From Acholeplasmataceae bacterium (GTDB lineage Bacteria; Bacillota_I; Bacilli_A; Acholeplasmatales; Acholeplasmataceae), in NCBI GenBank assembly GCA_007692425.1, contig RECG01000008.1, positions 17,287 through 81,286 on the forward strand: DNA of 64,000 nucleotides. Direction: 5' to 3'. Of this stretch, positions 7,757-17,328 are shown piece by piece. The position numbers were made by a program, and so were the translations under genes. How positions within the stretch are numbered: the stretch's first letter is position 1; the number at the start of each line of letters is the position of its first letter. The notes under the pieces were generated by a model. It saw only the letters and a list, made by a program, of their open reading frames with translations, had not been told where the DNA came from and ran no database searches.

Positions 7757-10360
7757 TTATTCCTCGTCCTCGTCAAACAGGTCAAGACGGCTCAAATGGA
7801 TCTTGGTGTCACGTTTGACGATGACTTCCTCTTTCACGATATCGACCGCTTCCAACACCGGAAGCGGGTCTTTCTTCGGTTCGATGCGGACGACGGGCGT
7901 CTTGTCTTCTTCCCGTTCTTCCACGGCCGGGGTGATGTGTATGGCGTAGCCCCTGCCCACCGCATCCTCGTCATACATCTTCTTGCCGAATTTGTTGTTT
8001 TGATATTTCAAGTCGCTGACCAGGCAGCTGAGACTGCTTTTCTCCGTGACAATCAGCACCTTGGTGTCCTCACGTTGTTGGGCTCTTGACAAACGGCTTG
8101 CCGAAGCGACAAAATGCGGATTGGCCTTTTGTTGTTCGACTGCCAGGATGCCTCTGCGGTTACGGTTGTAAACGGGCAGTTCCTCGACCACGTCCTTGAT
8201 GACGTGTCCACGGACCGTCAGCATGATGAATTCATCGGTGGGATCGACATACATGGCTGCCATCAACTGGTCATCCTTGCCTAAAGACATGCTCTTGACC
8301 CCACCGGCCTGCAACCCGTATTCGGGCAGGTCAGTGGTCTTGAAACGCAAGGCATACCCTTTCTTTGACACCGAGACGATGTTGGGGCGTTCACCGATGT
8401 CGACAGCAGCCAGCTCGTCGCCATCACTTAATTTCATCGCCCGGATCGTCTTGCTGTAACGCGAGACTTCGAAATCGGACAGTTTGGCTTGTTTCATCAT
8501 GCCTTCGCGGGTGGCCAGAAGCAATGTCTGCTCTTCCTGGAAATCACGGATGGCGATGACCTTGACGACCCGTTCGTTGCGTTCGATCGGCGTGATGTTG
8601 TTTAAATACACGCCAAGATCCTTCCAACGCTGTTCATCGATCCGGTAGACCGGCATGAAGATGTAGTTGCCCAGGTTGGTGAAAATCAACAACGTGTCAA
8701 GCGTGTTGACCTCTTCTTCAAACAAAAGGGCGTCGTCAGCCTTCAGGCCAACGGATTGCGAAGCTTGGTGACTGCGTGTGCTTGACCGCTTCACGTAGCC
8801 GTCTTTGGTAATACCGATGACGACCCGTTCATCGCTGATCAGTTCTTTCTGGTCGATGCGGATGTTTTCAATTTCGGCTTCGATTTCACTGCGTCGGTCC
8901 TCACCCAGGGTGCGCGCGACATCCGAAAGCTCACGCTTGATGACGCGTCTGAGTGCATGCTCGCTCGACAAGATATGATGAAGTTCCTTGATGCGTTCAT
9001 TCAACGCATCACTTTCCTTTTTCAAAGCCTCGATGTCGGTATTGGACAAACGATAGAGCTGCAAGGTCACGATCGCTTCCGCCTGGACATCGGAAAAACC
9101 GAATGTCGCCATGATGTTTTCCTTGGCGTTCTGCTTGTTCTCAGATTGACGAATGATCTTGACAATCTCTTCGACCACCGACACCATCTTGATCAGACCT
9201 TCAACGATGTGCTGACGCTTGGTCGCCTTGGCCAGTTCATAGTTGGAACGGTTGGTGATGACTTCCTTCTGATGGTTGATGTAAGCCTTCAAGACGGGCA
9301 GGACGCCCACCAAAACGGGGCGGTGGTTCAAAATCGCCACCATGTTATAGTTGTAGGCCACCTGCAAATCGGTAACCTTGAACAAATAAGTCAAGACAAA
9401 CTGCGCATCCGCGCCTTTGCGTAAATCGATGGCGATACGAAGCCCTTCCTGGTCTGATTCATCACGGATTTCAGTGATGTCGTCAATCCGCTTGTCGATT
9501 CTCAACAGGTCGATCGATTTGACCAGGTCGGCCTTGTTGACCTCGTAAGGGATTTCCGTGATGATAATGCGGTCCTGGCTGCGCGAGACTTCTTCAATCT
9601 CGGTCTTGGCCCTGATGATGACCTTGCCAGCGCCGGTCTCAAGCGCGGATAAAATACCGCCCAGACCTTGGACGATGCCGCCGGTCGGAAAATCCGGCCC
9701 TTTGATGATGCGGGCCAGTTCCGGCAGCGTGATCGCTTCGTTATCGAGATAAGCGATGGTCGCCTCGACGACTTCCCGCAAGTTGTGGGGCGGAATCTTG
9801 GTGGCATAACCGGCACTGATGCCGGTCGCACCATTGACCAGGAGATTGGGAAACTTGGCCGGCAAAACCGTCGGTTCGAGTTCCTCATCGTCAAAGTTCG
9901 GTACGAAGGGGACAGTCCGTTTTTCAATGTCTGCAAGCAACGCTTCCGACGCCGCTGACAGCCTGGCTTCGGTATAGCGCATCGCCGCGGCCGAATCACC
10001 GTCAATTGAGCCGTTGTTGCCATGCATGTCGACCAAGGGCAGACGCATCTTGAAATCCTGGCTCATCCGCACCATCGCCTCGTAAATAGAGGCATCACCG
10101 TGCGGATGATACTTGCCCATCACCTCGCCGGCGATGCGGGCCGATTTCTTGTAAGGTCTGTTTGAAAACATGCCCATTTGCTGCATGGCATACAAGATAC
10201 GCCGCTGGACCGGCTTGAGGCCGTCCCTGGCATCCGGCAGGGCGCGTTCTTGGATGATGTATTTGGAATAACGGGCAAAACGCTCGGACACGATGTCCTC
10301 GAGCGTTTCGGCCATGATCTTCTCAATGTATTGGTCGACCTTCTTGATGACAGACATCAT
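7757..10360 (-). CDS. parC: DNA topoisomerase IV subunit A
   Basis: An 867-residue type IIA topoisomerase A subunit. The catalytic tyrosine is Y129 in [10 protein letters not shown]. The quinolone-resistance region includes [11 protein letters not shown] at 85-95. The C-terminal half carries the beta-pinwheel repeats (for example DGYVKRSS and [13 protein letters not shown]). The position after parE and a pinwheel tail without a clear gyrase QRRGGKG box favour ParC over GyrA. Overlaps parE by an ATGA junction; a second ATG at 10357 has better spacing to GGGG and may be the true start. Acts with ParE to decatenate chromosomes. Confidence 0.93.
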   Translation of the reverse strand: MMSVIKKVDQYIEKIMAETLEDIVSERFARYSKYIIQERALPDARDGLKPVQRRILYAMQQMGMFSNRPYKKSARIAGEVMGKYHPHGDASIYEAMVRMSQDFKMRLPLVDMHGNNGSIDGDSAAAMRYTEARLSAASEALLADIEKRTVPFVPNFDDEELEPTVLPAKFPNLLVNGATGISAGYATKIPPHNLREVVEATIAYLDNEAITLPELARIIKGPDFPTGGIVQGLGGILSALETGAGKVIIRAKTEIEEVSRSQDRIIITEIPYEVNKADLVKSIDLLRIDKRIDDITEIRDESDQEGLRIAIDLRKGADAQFVLTYLFKVTDLQVAYNYNMVAILNHRPVLVGVLPVLKAYINHQKEVITNRSNYELAKATKRQHIVEGLIKMVSVVEEIVKIIRQSENKQNAKENIMATFGFSDVQAEAIVTLQLYRLSNTDIEALKKESDALNERIKELHHILSSEHALRRVIKRELSDVARTLGEDRRSEIEAEIENIRIDQKELISDERVVIGITKDGYVKRSSTRSHQASQSVGLKADDALLFEEEVNTLDTLLIFTNLGNYIFMPVYRIDEQRWKDLGVYLNNITPIERNERVVKVIAIRDFQEEQTLLLATREGMMKQAKLSDFEVSRYSKTIRAMKLSDGDELAAVDIGERPNIVSVSKKGYALRFKTTDLPEYGLQAGGVKSMSLGKDDQLMAAMYVDPTDEFIMLTVRGHVIKDVVEELPVYNRNRRGILAVEQQKANPHFVASASRLSRAQQREDTKVLIVTEKSSLSCLVSDLKYQNNKFGKKMYDEDAVGRGYAIHITPAVEEREEDKTPVVRIEPKKDPLPVLEAVDIVKEEVIVKRDTKIHLSRLDLFDEDEE

Positions 10361-12318
10361 TCGACCCCTTTCTGCAGGTCAAAATCATCGCTGATTTCAA
10401 AATCAACATTGTCTTCGATCCAGGCACGCCGGGGCATGACCTCATCACCCATCAGCACAGAGATACGACGGTCGGAAGCCGACAAGTCGTCAATCCTGAC
10501 CTGGATCAGCTTGCGGGTTTCCGGATTCATGGTCGTCTCCCACAATTGGACGGCGTTCATTTCACCAAGCCCCTTGTAGCGTTGCAGGTTATAAGGACTT
10601 TCGTTGAGCATCGCCTTGAGCGCGTCATCGCTCCAGGCATACATGACCTCTTCCTTCTTGCCCTTCTTGCGGGTCAGTTTGTACAAAGGCGGTTGGGCGA
10701 GATAAAGACGCCCGTCTTCAATCAAGGGTCTCATATAGCGGAAAAAGAAGGTCAGCAACAAGACCTGGATGTGAGCCCCGTCGGTGTCGGCGTCGGTCAT
10801 GATGATGATCTTGGCATACTGGCATTTCTTCAAATCGAAATCGGCACCGAAATCACCGCCGATCGTATGGATGATGGTGCTGATTTCTTCATTCTTCAAA
10901 ATCGTGTCAACCGGCGAACGCTCGGTGTTGATGACCTTGCCGCGCAGGGGCAGGATTGCCTGGAAGCGGCGGTTGCGACCTTGCTTGGCTGAACCGCCGG
11001 CCGAATCCCCTTCGACCAGAAAGAGCTCGTTGACGGACTTGTCCTTGCCTTGTGCAGGGGTCAGCTTGCCGCTCAAAGAGACTTCCTTTTTTTGCTTGCC
11101 TCTGCCGTTTCTGGCCTCGTCACGCGCCTTGCGCGCCGCCTCACGGGCGCGTTGCGCCTGCAAGGCACGACCGATGATCTGGCTGGCGATCGGTTTGTTT
11201 TCTTCCATGTAGGTCGTGAAAAACTCATAGACGACCTGGTCGGTCGCGTTCCTGGCCTCGGGTGTGCCGAGTTTGCCTTTGGTCTGTCCTTCGAACTCAA
11301 GGACTTCTTCCGGGATTCGCAAGGACATCACCGCGGTGAGCCCCTCCCGGATATCGGAACCGTCCAAATTGGGATCCTTGTCCTTGAGTAAGGCATACTT
11401 GCGGGCATAGTCGTTGATTGAACGGGTCAGCGCGGACTTGAAGCCGATTTCATGCGTGCCGCCGTCCTTCGTCCTGACGTTGTTGACGAAAGACAAAATC
11501 GTCTCCTGGTAGCTATCGGTGAACTGGAAGGCGATTTCGACTTCGATGTGCTTGCTTTTCTTCTTGGCTAGCGGATATGTTGCCTCAATCAGATGGGTCT
11601 CGTGCACACCTTTCTTTTCTTTGTTTAAAAAGCGGATATAGGCCTTGATGCCGTCTTCATATTTGAAGGATTCCTTATGGTTGGTCCGTTGGTCGATGAG
11701 CGTTATCTTCAAGCCGGAAATGAGAAAAGCCGCCTCACGAAGGCGTTCCTTGATGACATCATATTGGAAAAGGGTTGTCATGAATATTTTCGGATCGGGT
11801 TTGAACCAGACGGTCGTGCCGGTCTTTTTGGTCTCGCCAATCCGCTCGAGAGCGGCGATCTTGCGACCACCGTCTTCAAAGCGTTGACGCCAAATGGCGC
11901 CATCACGATAGATTGTCACTTCCAAGAACTGGCTCAGGGCGTTCACCACCGATGAACCGACGCCGTGCAATCCACCTGAGACCTTGTAGCCGCTGGTCTC
12001 GCTGAACTTGCCGCCGGCATGCAAAACCGTAAAAATAATCTCGGTCGTGGGTCTTCCGGATACGTGTGTTTTATAAGGCATGCCACGACCGGCGTCCACC
12101 ACCTCGATGCTGTTATCGCTCTTGATGGTCAGCGTGATTTCCTTGCCGAAACCAGAAAGCGATTCATCGATGGCGTTATCGACGATTTCCCAGACCAGAT
12201 GATGCAGTCCGCGGCCGTCAGTAGAGCCGACATACATGCCTGGTCGCTTGCGGACGGCTTCTAATCCTTCAAGGATCTGGATTGATTTTTCATCATAGAT
12301 TTTGTTTGCTTTACTCAC
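10357..12318 (-). CDS. parE: DNA topoisomerase IV subunit B
   Basis: A GHKL ATPase topoisomerase B subunit of 653 residues. It contains [18 protein letters not shown], the ATP-site Asn in IVDNAIDE, the glycine-rich lid [13 protein letters not shown], the TOPRIM acid [12 protein letters not shown] and DADTDGAHI. The GTG at 12318 is chosen because the promoter's -10 box sits on the next upstream ATG (12348), which would then be too near the transcript start. Ahead of this GTG there is only a weak GAAG. First gene of parE-parC-nucleoside kinase. The partner subunit follows directly. Confidence 0.92.
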   Translation of the reverse strand: MSKANKIYDEKSIQILEGLEAVRKRPGMYVGSTDGRGLHHLVWEIVDNAIDESLSGFGKEITLTIKSDNSIEVVDAGRGMPYKTHVSGRPTTEIIFTVLHAGGKFSETSGYKVSGGLHGVGSSVVNALSQFLEVTIYRDGAIWRQRFEDGGRKIAALERIGETKKTGTTVWFKPDPKIFMTTLFQYDVIKERLREAAFLISGLKITLIDQRTNHKESFKYEDGIKAYIRFLNKEKKGVHETHLIEATYPLAKKKSKHIEVEIAFQFTDSYQETILSFVNNVRTKDGGTHEIGFKSALTRSINDYARKYALLKDKDPNLDGSDIREGLTAVMSLRIPEEVLEFEGQTKGKLGTPEARNATDQVVYEFFTTYMEENKPIASQIIGRALQAQRAREAARKARDEARNGRGKQKKEVSLSGKLTPAQGKDKSVNELFLVEGDSAGGSAKQGRNRRFQAILPLRGKVINTERSPVDTILKNEEISTIIHTIGGDFGADFDLKKCQYAKIIIMTDADTDGAHIQVLLLTFFFRYMRPLIEDGRLYLAQPPLYKLTRKKGKKEEVMYAWSDDALKAMLNESPYNLQRYKGLGEMNAVQLWETTMNPETRKLIQVRIDDLSASDRRISVLMGDEVMPRRAWIEDNVDFEISDDFDLQKGVE

Positions 12319-12346
12319 GTCATCACCATCTTCTTTGCTTGATTTC

Positions 12347-12375
12347 ATTATAGCAAAAAATATAGTCATGCACAA
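12347..12375 (-). promoter_or_regulatory. Promoter of parE-parC
   Basis: Minus strand TTGTGC (12375-12370), 17 bases, TATAAT (12352-12347). The -10 box overlaps the in-frame ATG at 12348, which argues for the downstream GTG start of parE. Confidence 0.75.
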
Positions 12376-12424
12376 TGATTTGACGGTGTTTTGTAAATTT
12401 ATTTTCATTCTAACATCGTTATGA

Positions 12425-12430
12425 TATAAT
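12425..12430 (+). promoter_or_regulatory. -10 box of plsY promoter
   Basis: TATAAT 23 bases before the plsY start codon. A matching -35 (TTTTCA at 17-base spacing) is poor. Divergent from the parE promoter. Confidence 0.5.
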
Positions 12431-12452
12431 GATGTGGTAACGAGGTATATAT

Positions 12453-13133
12453 ATGATTGTCGCGGGCATCATCATCTTCATGATCCTGTCCTATTTCCTG
12501 GGTTCGATCCCCAGTGGACTGCTGATCGGCAAGATATTTAAAAACATCGATATCAGGCAATACGGATCCAAAAACATGGGCGCGACCAACGCCATCCGCG
12601 TGCTTGGTTTCCGTTATGGCGTCTTCGCCTTTGTCTTTGATGCGCTCAAAGGTGCATTAGTCATGATCATCCTGGCGATTTTCCAGTTGACCGACTTATA
12701 TCTCCTGAGTGTCAACGGCATCATCCTGGACATCACCATCCTTTACGGCATGGCCGCGGTGCTGGGCCACGTCTTTCCCATCTATATCAATTTCAAAGGT
12801 GGCAAGGCCGTCGCCACGAGCGCCGGCATGGTCATCGCGATCGAGCCGTTTGTCGCCTTGATCGCCATCACGCTTTTCTTCGCCATGTTCAAGAAGACGC
12901 GCTATGTCTCGCTTTCATCGACCACCGCCGCGACCATCGCGGTCGCCATGTTTGTCATCAGGGTGCCGATTCTGGTGCTGACACCGTTGCGTGTCGTGTT
13001 CACCAAGCCGGGGGCGTCTTTGAGCACCTATCTGCTTGAAATGGTGGTTGTCATCGCCCTTGCCGTCTTGATCCTGATCCGGCATCGAAAAAATTACCAA
13101 CGTCTCCGTGAAGGGACCGAACACCGCTTTTAA
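12453..13133 (+). CDS. plsY: Acyl-phosphate:glycerol-3-phosphate acyltransferase
   Basis: A 226-residue membrane enzyme transferring an acyl group from acyl-phosphate to glycerol-3-phosphate, the first step of phospholipid synthesis. It shows the three PlsY motifs: YFLGSIPSGLLIGK near the N-terminus, YGSKNMGATNAIRVLG around residues 37-52, and HVFPIYINFKGGKAVATSAG around 108-127. About five membrane segments. Start ATG at 12453 with CGAGG about 8 bases upstream. Divergent from parE, a common neighbour arrangement in Firmicutes. A bidirectional terminator follows. Confidence 0.95.
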   Translation: MIVAGIIIFMILSYFLGSIPSGLLIGKIFKNIDIRQYGSKNMGATNAIRVLGFRYGVFAFVFDALKGALVMIILAIFQLTDLYLLSVNGIILDITILYGMAAVLGHVFPIYINFKGGKAVATSAGMVIAIEPFVALIAITLFFAMFKKTRYVSLSSTTAATIAVAMFVIRVPILVLTPLRVVFTKPGASLSTYLLEMVVVIALAVLILIRHRKNYQRLREGTEHRF

Positions 13134-13160
13134 CAAAAAAGTCTCCATGTGGAGACTTTT
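13134..13160. terminator. Bidirectional terminator between plsY and the toroid-like gene
   Basis: AGTCTCC-ATGT-GGAGACT flanked by A-run on the left and TTTTC on the right, serving both converging genes. Confidence 0.8.
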
Positions 13161-13163
13161 CTT

Positions 13164-14072
13164 TTAATCGTCAAAGTGATGAATCAATGACATGTAATGG
13201 AGGGCGATCATGCCCTGCCAATCCTTTTTGGCTTTTTCGAATGCCTCCGGATAGGCATGCCATGACCAGGTCACGGACCAGAGACCGTCCGGTCCTCTTG
13301 CCTGCAAGGCTTCCTTGATTTCTGTGATGATCAAAGGTTTGAATACATCACCCAGTAATCCATCCGGTCTTTGGACGAGATCCGAGGGCTTGGTGACATA
13401 GTCCTTGAACCAGGCGTTCTTGTCCCGACAAACGGTGTTTATCATCTCATGGGTGATGCGCTCGCGCATCTCGTGATAAAAAGGATGGTCGAGGTCAAGG
13501 GCGGTCAGATCGTCAATCATCTGGATGAAACAACGCAGTTCATGACTTTCAATCGGTTGTTGTCCGTGGACCAGACTTTCAAGCGCGTCGGCCAAGACCT
13601 TGTTCGCACAATCCAGCGCCAGCGGATCGGCCACGTGACGGACCAGGAAGCCGGCCAGCGCCGCACTCGGATTGAAATTATCGACGGCATCGTCGTCATG
13701 ATGCCACCAGGGCGCATGCGGATGGTCATTATTCGTCCTGATGGTGAAAGGCCAGCGGCGGGTCACCGGATCAAAGGATGATGCCAGATAGGATGCCGTC
13801 TTCACCATGACCGGATGATGTCGGCCAAGTGCAAGCGTCCGGAGGATGCCGGTCGCCGCCCAGGTCTGGATCGGTGAGGAAAAGGGATTGGTGAAATCCG
13901 GTTCGAGTCCATGTCCGAACCCGCCGTCTTCATTTTGAAACTTGCGCAGTTCGGTCAGAACGTCCTCATCGCCGCCATTTTCAAACGCATGGCGCCACCG
14001 CGCCTGCTCAAGTGGTCTCGCCACCTGTTCGAAGGCCTGTTTGATCTCAAGATATAAGGATTTGTCTTTCAT
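13164..14072 (-). CDS. Prenyltransferase/squalene-oxidase-repeat-like (alpha/alpha toroid) protein
   Basis: A 302-residue protein with no signal peptide or membrane segment. The motif LRKFQNEDGGFGHGLEPDF near residues 45-63 is typical of toroid proteins such as terpenoid cyclases and prenyltransferases, and of many bacterial proteins of unknown role. It lacks the DXDD acid of squalene-hopene cyclases as far as I can see; NDHPHAPWWHHDDDAV is a His/Asp-rich segment that could bind metal. Start at 14072 with GGAGG directly upstream. That binding site lies immediately after the yneF terminator, so there is no room for a separate promoter. Function unknown. Confidence 0.8.
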   Translation of the reverse strand: MKDKSLYLEIKQAFEQVARPLEQARWRHAFENGGDEDVLTELRKFQNEDGGFGHGLEPDFTNPFSSPIQTWAATGILRTLALGRHHPVMVKTASYLASSFDPVTRRWPFTIRTNNDHPHAPWWHHDDDAVDNFNPSAALAGFLVRHVADPLALDCANKVLADALESLVHGQQPIESHELRCFIQMIDDLTALDLDHPFYHEMRERITHEMINTVCRDKNAWFKDYVTKPSDLVQRPDGLLGDVFKPLIITEIKEALQARGPDGLWSVTWSWHAYPEAFEKAKKDWQGMIALHYMSLIHHFDD

Positions 14073-14083
14073 GGGACCTCCAA

Positions 14084-14108
14084 TAAAAAAAGGCATGTCT
14101 TGCATGCC
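14084..14108 (-). terminator. Terminator of yneF, flush with the next gene's ribosome binding site
   Basis: Minus strand GGCATG-CAAGA-CATGCC followed by seven T and then ATTGGAGG of the downstream gene. Confidence 0.85.
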
Positions 14109-14113
14109 TGATT

Positions 14114-14329
14114 TCATTTATACTGGTTCATCGAAGCCATGATCTGGCGAACCTGCTTCTCAGACGGGGTCCGTCCCATCTGACGCATCATTTCACGAAT
14201 CATCTTCTCATTGACGGGCGGGTTCTTGTCCAAATAGCGTTTGAACCAGGCACGTGCGAGGAAAAAACCGATCAGTGCGCCAATCAGCAGGGCAACAACG
14301 GGTATAACAATCTGGGCCCAGACAGGCAT
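14114..14329 (-). CDS. yneF: UPF0154 family protein (YneF-like)
   Basis: A 71-residue protein: one N-terminal membrane helix (about 7-28), then LDKNPPVNEKMIREMMRQMGRTPS, the UPF0154 signature. The family is common in Bacilli and its function is unknown. Start ATG with GGAG 9 bases upstream. Terminated by a strong hairpin two bases or so after its stop. Confidence 0.93.
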   Translation of the reverse strand: MPVWAQIVIPVVALLIGALIGFFLARAWFKRYLDKNPPVNEKMIREMMRQMGRTPSEKQVRQIMASMNQYK

Positions 14330-14402
14330 TGTGCATCACTCCTTGCTTTCCCTTCCATTTTACTTGATAAAGGCTGGAATTACAAGTGCCAAGATTCACA
14401 GT

Positions 14403-14432
14403 TTGACAAGTCAGGCAACTTTCGTTTATACT
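14403..14432 (+). promoter_or_regulatory. Promoter of the membrane protein gene at 14462
   Basis: TTGACA (14403-14408), 18 bases, TATACT (14427-14432), 30 bases before the start codon. Confidence 0.75.
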
Positions 14433-14461
14433 GGTTGCAGGATAAACCAAGGAGGGTGGTC

Positions 14462-15301
14462 ATGGATCTCATCTTCAGTTTCATCTCCCGCATGATCAGC
14501 GCCTTTTTCATTGCCTATATCATCTATCTGATCGCCGCCAGAAGGCCCAAGGTCCCCATCATCGTGCTGGGCATCTGGACCTTGTTTTCACTCATTGAAT
14601 GGCTGGGCGTCGCGCGTCTCGGTCTGGAACCGGCCCGTCTGGTCGTGACTTTCCTGTTGCGTGTCATGCCCAATGTGGCCGCTTTGGTGATTTTTGCCTA
14701 TGCCACGGGCGCCCTCCGTCTTGGCAGTCGTGTCAGACGGGCCAGGATGCCACGCATCAGCACGGACGTGAGTACCTTGTACAAAGATCGTCTATGGCTT
14801 TTTTCCGCCATCACCGGTGGTCTGGTGTCCGCCTTGACAGGCTATCTCTTCATCGAAGGGTTCATGCGCATGGTCATTCTCGTCGTCTCGCTTCTGGTGG
14901 TCTTTGTCAGTCTATGGCGTCTTTGGGTCATCGCTCGGATCAAAGAAGAAAAGGTGATCGTCTTCGTCGGCCGGCAAAAAGACCGTATTTATGCTTATGA
15001 CATCGCGTCCGGGACGTTTAAAGTGACGATTCGCGATTTCTTCACCAACCAGGACTACATCGTCGATCCGATCGGCGAAGCCTTGATCGAGGAGGGACCC
15101 CGCGTCTTTGCCCGTCATCACCTTTACTGGATCGCCACCGGCGATGCGATTGACATGACGACACAACCGCTCCAGCCGCACGCATCACTGTCATATCAGG
15201 ACCATCTCGACACCTTTGAGAAGTATCATTACAAGCTGGTCACCTTCAAAGTCGTCGGGACAGGCCGGGCCGAACTGGTCAAAAGTATCACCATCCGTTA
15301 A
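14462..15301 (+). CDS. Multi-pass membrane protein of unknown function
   Basis: A 279-residue protein. The first 160 residues hold about five hydrophobic helices, with a basic loop GSRVRRARMPR between helices 3 and 4. The last 115 residues are soluble and probably cytoplasmic, with alternating strands. I do not recognise a family. Start ATG at 14462 is fixed by AAGGAGGG 6-7 bases before it. Single-gene unit with its own promoter and terminator, convergent with rsmD. Confidence 0.75.
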   Translation: MDLIFSFISRMISAFFIAYIIYLIAARRPKVPIIVLGIWTLFSLIEWLGVARLGLEPARLVVTFLLRVMPNVAALVIFAYATGALRLGSRVRRARMPRISTDVSTLYKDRLWLFSAITGGLVSALTGYLFIEGFMRMVILVVSLLVVFVSLWRLWVIARIKEEKVIVFVGRQKDRIYAYDIASGTFKVTIRDFFTNQDYIVDPIGEALIEEGPRVFARHHLYWIATGDAIDMTTQPLQPHASLSYQDHLDTFEKYHYKLVTFKVVGTGRAELVKSITIR

Positions 15302-15328
15302 AAAAAACAGGACTACAGGTCCTGTTTT
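15301..15328. terminator. Bidirectional terminator between the membrane protein gene and rsmD
   Basis: AACAGGAC-TACAG-GTCCTGTT, preceded by an A-run and followed by TTTTC. It overlaps the rsmD stop codon. Confidence 0.8.
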
Positions 15329-15861
15329 CGTTGATAGAGGATGACACGTTTGGAACCGTAATAACGTTCCTTCTTTTTTGTGAAGATGCCCATTTCATCA
15401 GGCAAAATGTTTTCACGGATCATTTCACAGACAATGATGCCGTCCTTGGCGATAAAAGGTCCCAGTTCAAGCATCACATTCGCGTACACGTTCATTTTAT
15501 AAGGCGGATCCAGAAAGACGATGTCGAACAGGTCGTCATCACCGAGTCCGGCCAGAAAGCGCAGGTAATCCTTATGTTGGATGGAAGCCTGTTTCTCCTC
15601 ACCGAGCATCTTCGTATTCGCGATGATGGTGCTGACGGCTTCGCGGTCATGGTCGATCATGTAGGCGAAACGCGCCCCGCGGCTCAAAGCCTCAAGACCA
15701 TACGCACCGTTGCCGGCGAACAAATCAAGCACGACGCCTGAAACCGTACCGCCGAGCATGTTGAAAACAGCTTCCTTGACCATGTCGGCAGTCGCCCTTG
15801 TGGTCTGTTTGCCAACCATCATCAAACGTCTGCCTCCGTGCTTGCCACCAACAATCCGCAT
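15313..15861 (-). CDS. rsmD: 16S rRNA (guanine(966)-N2)-methyltransferase RsmD
   Basis: A 182-residue class I methyltransferase. Features are IVGGKHGGRRL at the start, RATADMVKEAVFNML, SAM motif LDLFAGNGAYGLEALSRGA and the amino-methyltransferase motif FLDPPYK. These are diagnostic of RsmD, which methylates G966 of 16S rRNA in the 30S subunit. The ATG at 15861 is chosen: GGGAG lies 8 bases upstream, whereas the GTG three codons earlier overlaps that site. Confidence 0.93.
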   Translation of the reverse strand: MRIVGGKHGGRRLMMVGKQTTRATADMVKEAVFNMLGGTVSGVVLDLFAGNGAYGLEALSRGARFAYMIDHDREAVSTIIANTKMLGEEKQASIQHKDYLRFLAGLGDDDLFDIVFLDPPYKMNVYANVMLELGPFIAKDGIIVCEMIRENILPDEMGIFTKKKERYYGSKRVILYQRKQDL

Positions 15862-15937
15862 GTCCGTCACTCCCTTTATCCATATACGGTGACCAGCCCC
15901 GTTTTATTGGTTCTTTTTCAAGTGATCATCATCAAAC

Positions 15938-15953
15938 AGCACGCCGGCGTGCT
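15938..15953. repeat. GC-rich perfect palindrome at the end of the M42 peptidase gene
   Basis: AGCACGCCGGCGTGCT, reaching into the stop codon of the peptidase. On the minus strand it is followed by GTTTGATG rather than a T-run, so it would be a weak terminator at best. Confidence 0.4.
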
Positions 15954-17013
15954 ATCGTTCCAAAATGGCATCCACCGTTTTCCGGTCAAGACGCGCAAGC
16001 AAGGCCGACACGAGCTTAATGGCATGTTCCACATCGTCATGATGGATGATGGCGGTGTGCGAATGCAAATAACGGGTGGGGATGCAAAGCGAGAGTCCGG
16101 CTGCACCGGTATGCGCCAGATGCATGTTGCCCGCATCGGTGCGTCCGACATTGATGAACGCTTCCTGATAAGGGATGTTTTCCGCTTTGGCGGTCTCAAT
16201 CGCCAGCCGGCGTAATGCCTGGTTCGGAATCAGACCGCTGTCATAAAGCAGGATCTGCGGTCCCTTGCCCAGTGACTGCTCGATCGGATCACCGCCCGGC
16301 ACATCATTGGCGATGCCGCTGTCAATGGCAATCGCTATCTCTGGAGCAACGAGATGACTGGTCGTCTTCGCACCGCGCAGACCGACTTCCTCCATGACGG
16401 TGAACGTGCCGAACAACTGGTTGGGCAGCGCCTTGTCAAGCCGTTTGAGCACTTCGATGACGATTGCACTGCCGATGCGGTTGTCCCAGGCCTTGCCCAT
16501 CAGGTATTTGCCGTTGCCGAGCACCTTGAATTCGGTATGCGGCACGACCATTTGTCCGGGCAGGACACCGAGCGCTTCGGCTTCTTCCTTGGAGCCGGCC
16601 CCGATGTCAAGATACATCTGGTCGATCGGAATCGCTTCCTTGCGCTTGTCCTGGGGGATGATGTGTGGTGGTTTGACACCGGTGACGCCGAAGACGACGC
16701 CTGTCGGTGTATGGATCTCCCAGACTTGTGCGAGCATGACTTGTGAATACCAGCCGCCAAGCGTCTGGAATTTGACAAAGCCCTCCTTGGTAATCTGGGT
16801 GACGAGCAGACCGACCTCGTCCATGTGGCCGGCAATCATCACGCGCGGCCCCTTGTCGCCCTTGATGGCGATGACCGATCCGAGATTGTCACGTTCGACC
16901 TTGTCTGCATAAGGTTTGACCTCGTCAACAATGAAACGGGCCACCGCCTTTTCGTTGCCGGGCGTGCCCGGCAGCATCGACAACGTTTTCAACAACTTGT
17001 AAGCATCATTCAT
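15952..17013 (-). CDS. M42-family glutamyl/leucyl aminopeptidase
   Basis: A 353-residue metallopeptidase that removes N-terminal residues from peptides as a large cytosolic complex. Visible metal and catalytic motifs: IAGHMDEVG near 61-69, AWDNRIG, the general-base VMEEVGLRG, and the final His in LHSHTAIIHHDD. Start ATG with GGGAG 9 bases upstream. A TATAAT box sits at 17061-17056 on the minus strand. A second M42 enzyme lies at 28630. They differ at the loop before the second motif (VKPPHIIPQDKRK here, IPPHMRKEQ there) and so may have different substrates. Confidence 0.92.
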   Translation of the reverse strand: MNDAYKLLKTLSMLPGTPGNEKAVARFIVDEVKPYADKVERDNLGSVIAIKGDKGPRVMIAGHMDEVGLLVTQITKEGFVKFQTLGGWYSQVMLAQVWEIHTPTGVVFGVTGVKPPHIIPQDKRKEAIPIDQMYLDIGAGSKEEAEALGVLPGQMVVPHTEFKVLGNGKYLMGKAWDNRIGSAIVIEVLKRLDKALPNQLFGTFTVMEEVGLRGAKTTSHLVAPEIAIAIDSGIANDVPGGDPIEQSLGKGPQILLYDSGLIPNQALRRLAIETAKAENIPYQEAFINVGRTDAGNMHLAHTGAAGLSLCIPTRYLHSHTAIIHHDDVEHAIKLVSALLARLDRKTVDAILER

Positions 17014-17078
17014 TGATCATGTCTCCCTGTTTTGGTATGAAAAGCCAACATCTCGATTATAACACAAGATGTGGGCAT

Positions 17079-17229
17079 AAAAAAAGCCTAGAAAGCTGTG
17101 AGAACGAGATATGTTCAAGGTGGGTATTACCTTTTCTACGTTTCGGGATTCCATGGGATTGGCATTCACGCCCACGTAGTTTCAACACCCTAAATAAAAC
17201 TTTGGGTTCCACGGCTGCTTCCTAGGTTC
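17079..17229 (-). ncRNA. Structured small RNA, probable 6S RNA
   Basis: About 151 bases with their own promoter and terminator and no reading frame. The ends pair as a closing stem, CCTAGGAAGC (17226-17217) with GCTTTCTAGG (17096-17087), one G-U pair that works only on the minus strand. The stem is followed by seven T. Inside, GGGTGTT pairs with AATACCC and CTACGT with ACGTAG. This gives a rod with a large internal bubble of about 25 bases on each side, the arrangement of 6S RNA, which mimics an open promoter to bind sigma-A polymerase. The short identity GGAAGCAGCC to SRP RNA does not fit the SRP fold. Not confirmed by a covariance search. This lies in the gene-free stretch 17014-17328. Confidence 0.6.
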
Positions 17230-17235
17230 ACATCC

Positions 17236-17264
17236 ACTTTACCACGAAACAAGCCGGATGTCAA
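17236..17264 (-). promoter_or_regulatory. Promoter of the small RNA
   Basis: Minus strand TTGACA (17264-17259), 17 bases, TAAAGT (17241-17236). The predicted start is 17229 or 17228, just before the closing stem. Confidence 0.85.
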
Positions 17265-17268
17265 GCGA

Positions 17269-17306
17269 TAAAGAAAGCGCTTTCTGATGATCAGGAAGCG
17301 CTCTCT
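17269..17306 (-). terminator. Terminator of the gene at 17329
   Basis: Minus strand GAGAGCGCTT and AAGCGCTTTC pair (10 bp, one G-U) around an inner CTGA-TCA-TCAG stem, followed by TTTATCG. It separates the membrane protein gene from the small RNA promoter. Confidence 0.75.
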
Positions 17307-17328
17307 TATAAAATATATATTTTATAAC

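Noticed and set aside
17079..17229. Signal recognition particle RNA, from the shared GGAAGCAGCC
   Set aside because: In SRP RNA that motif sits in the apical helix with a GGAA tetraloop. Here it lies in the closing stem of the RNA, so the folds do not match.
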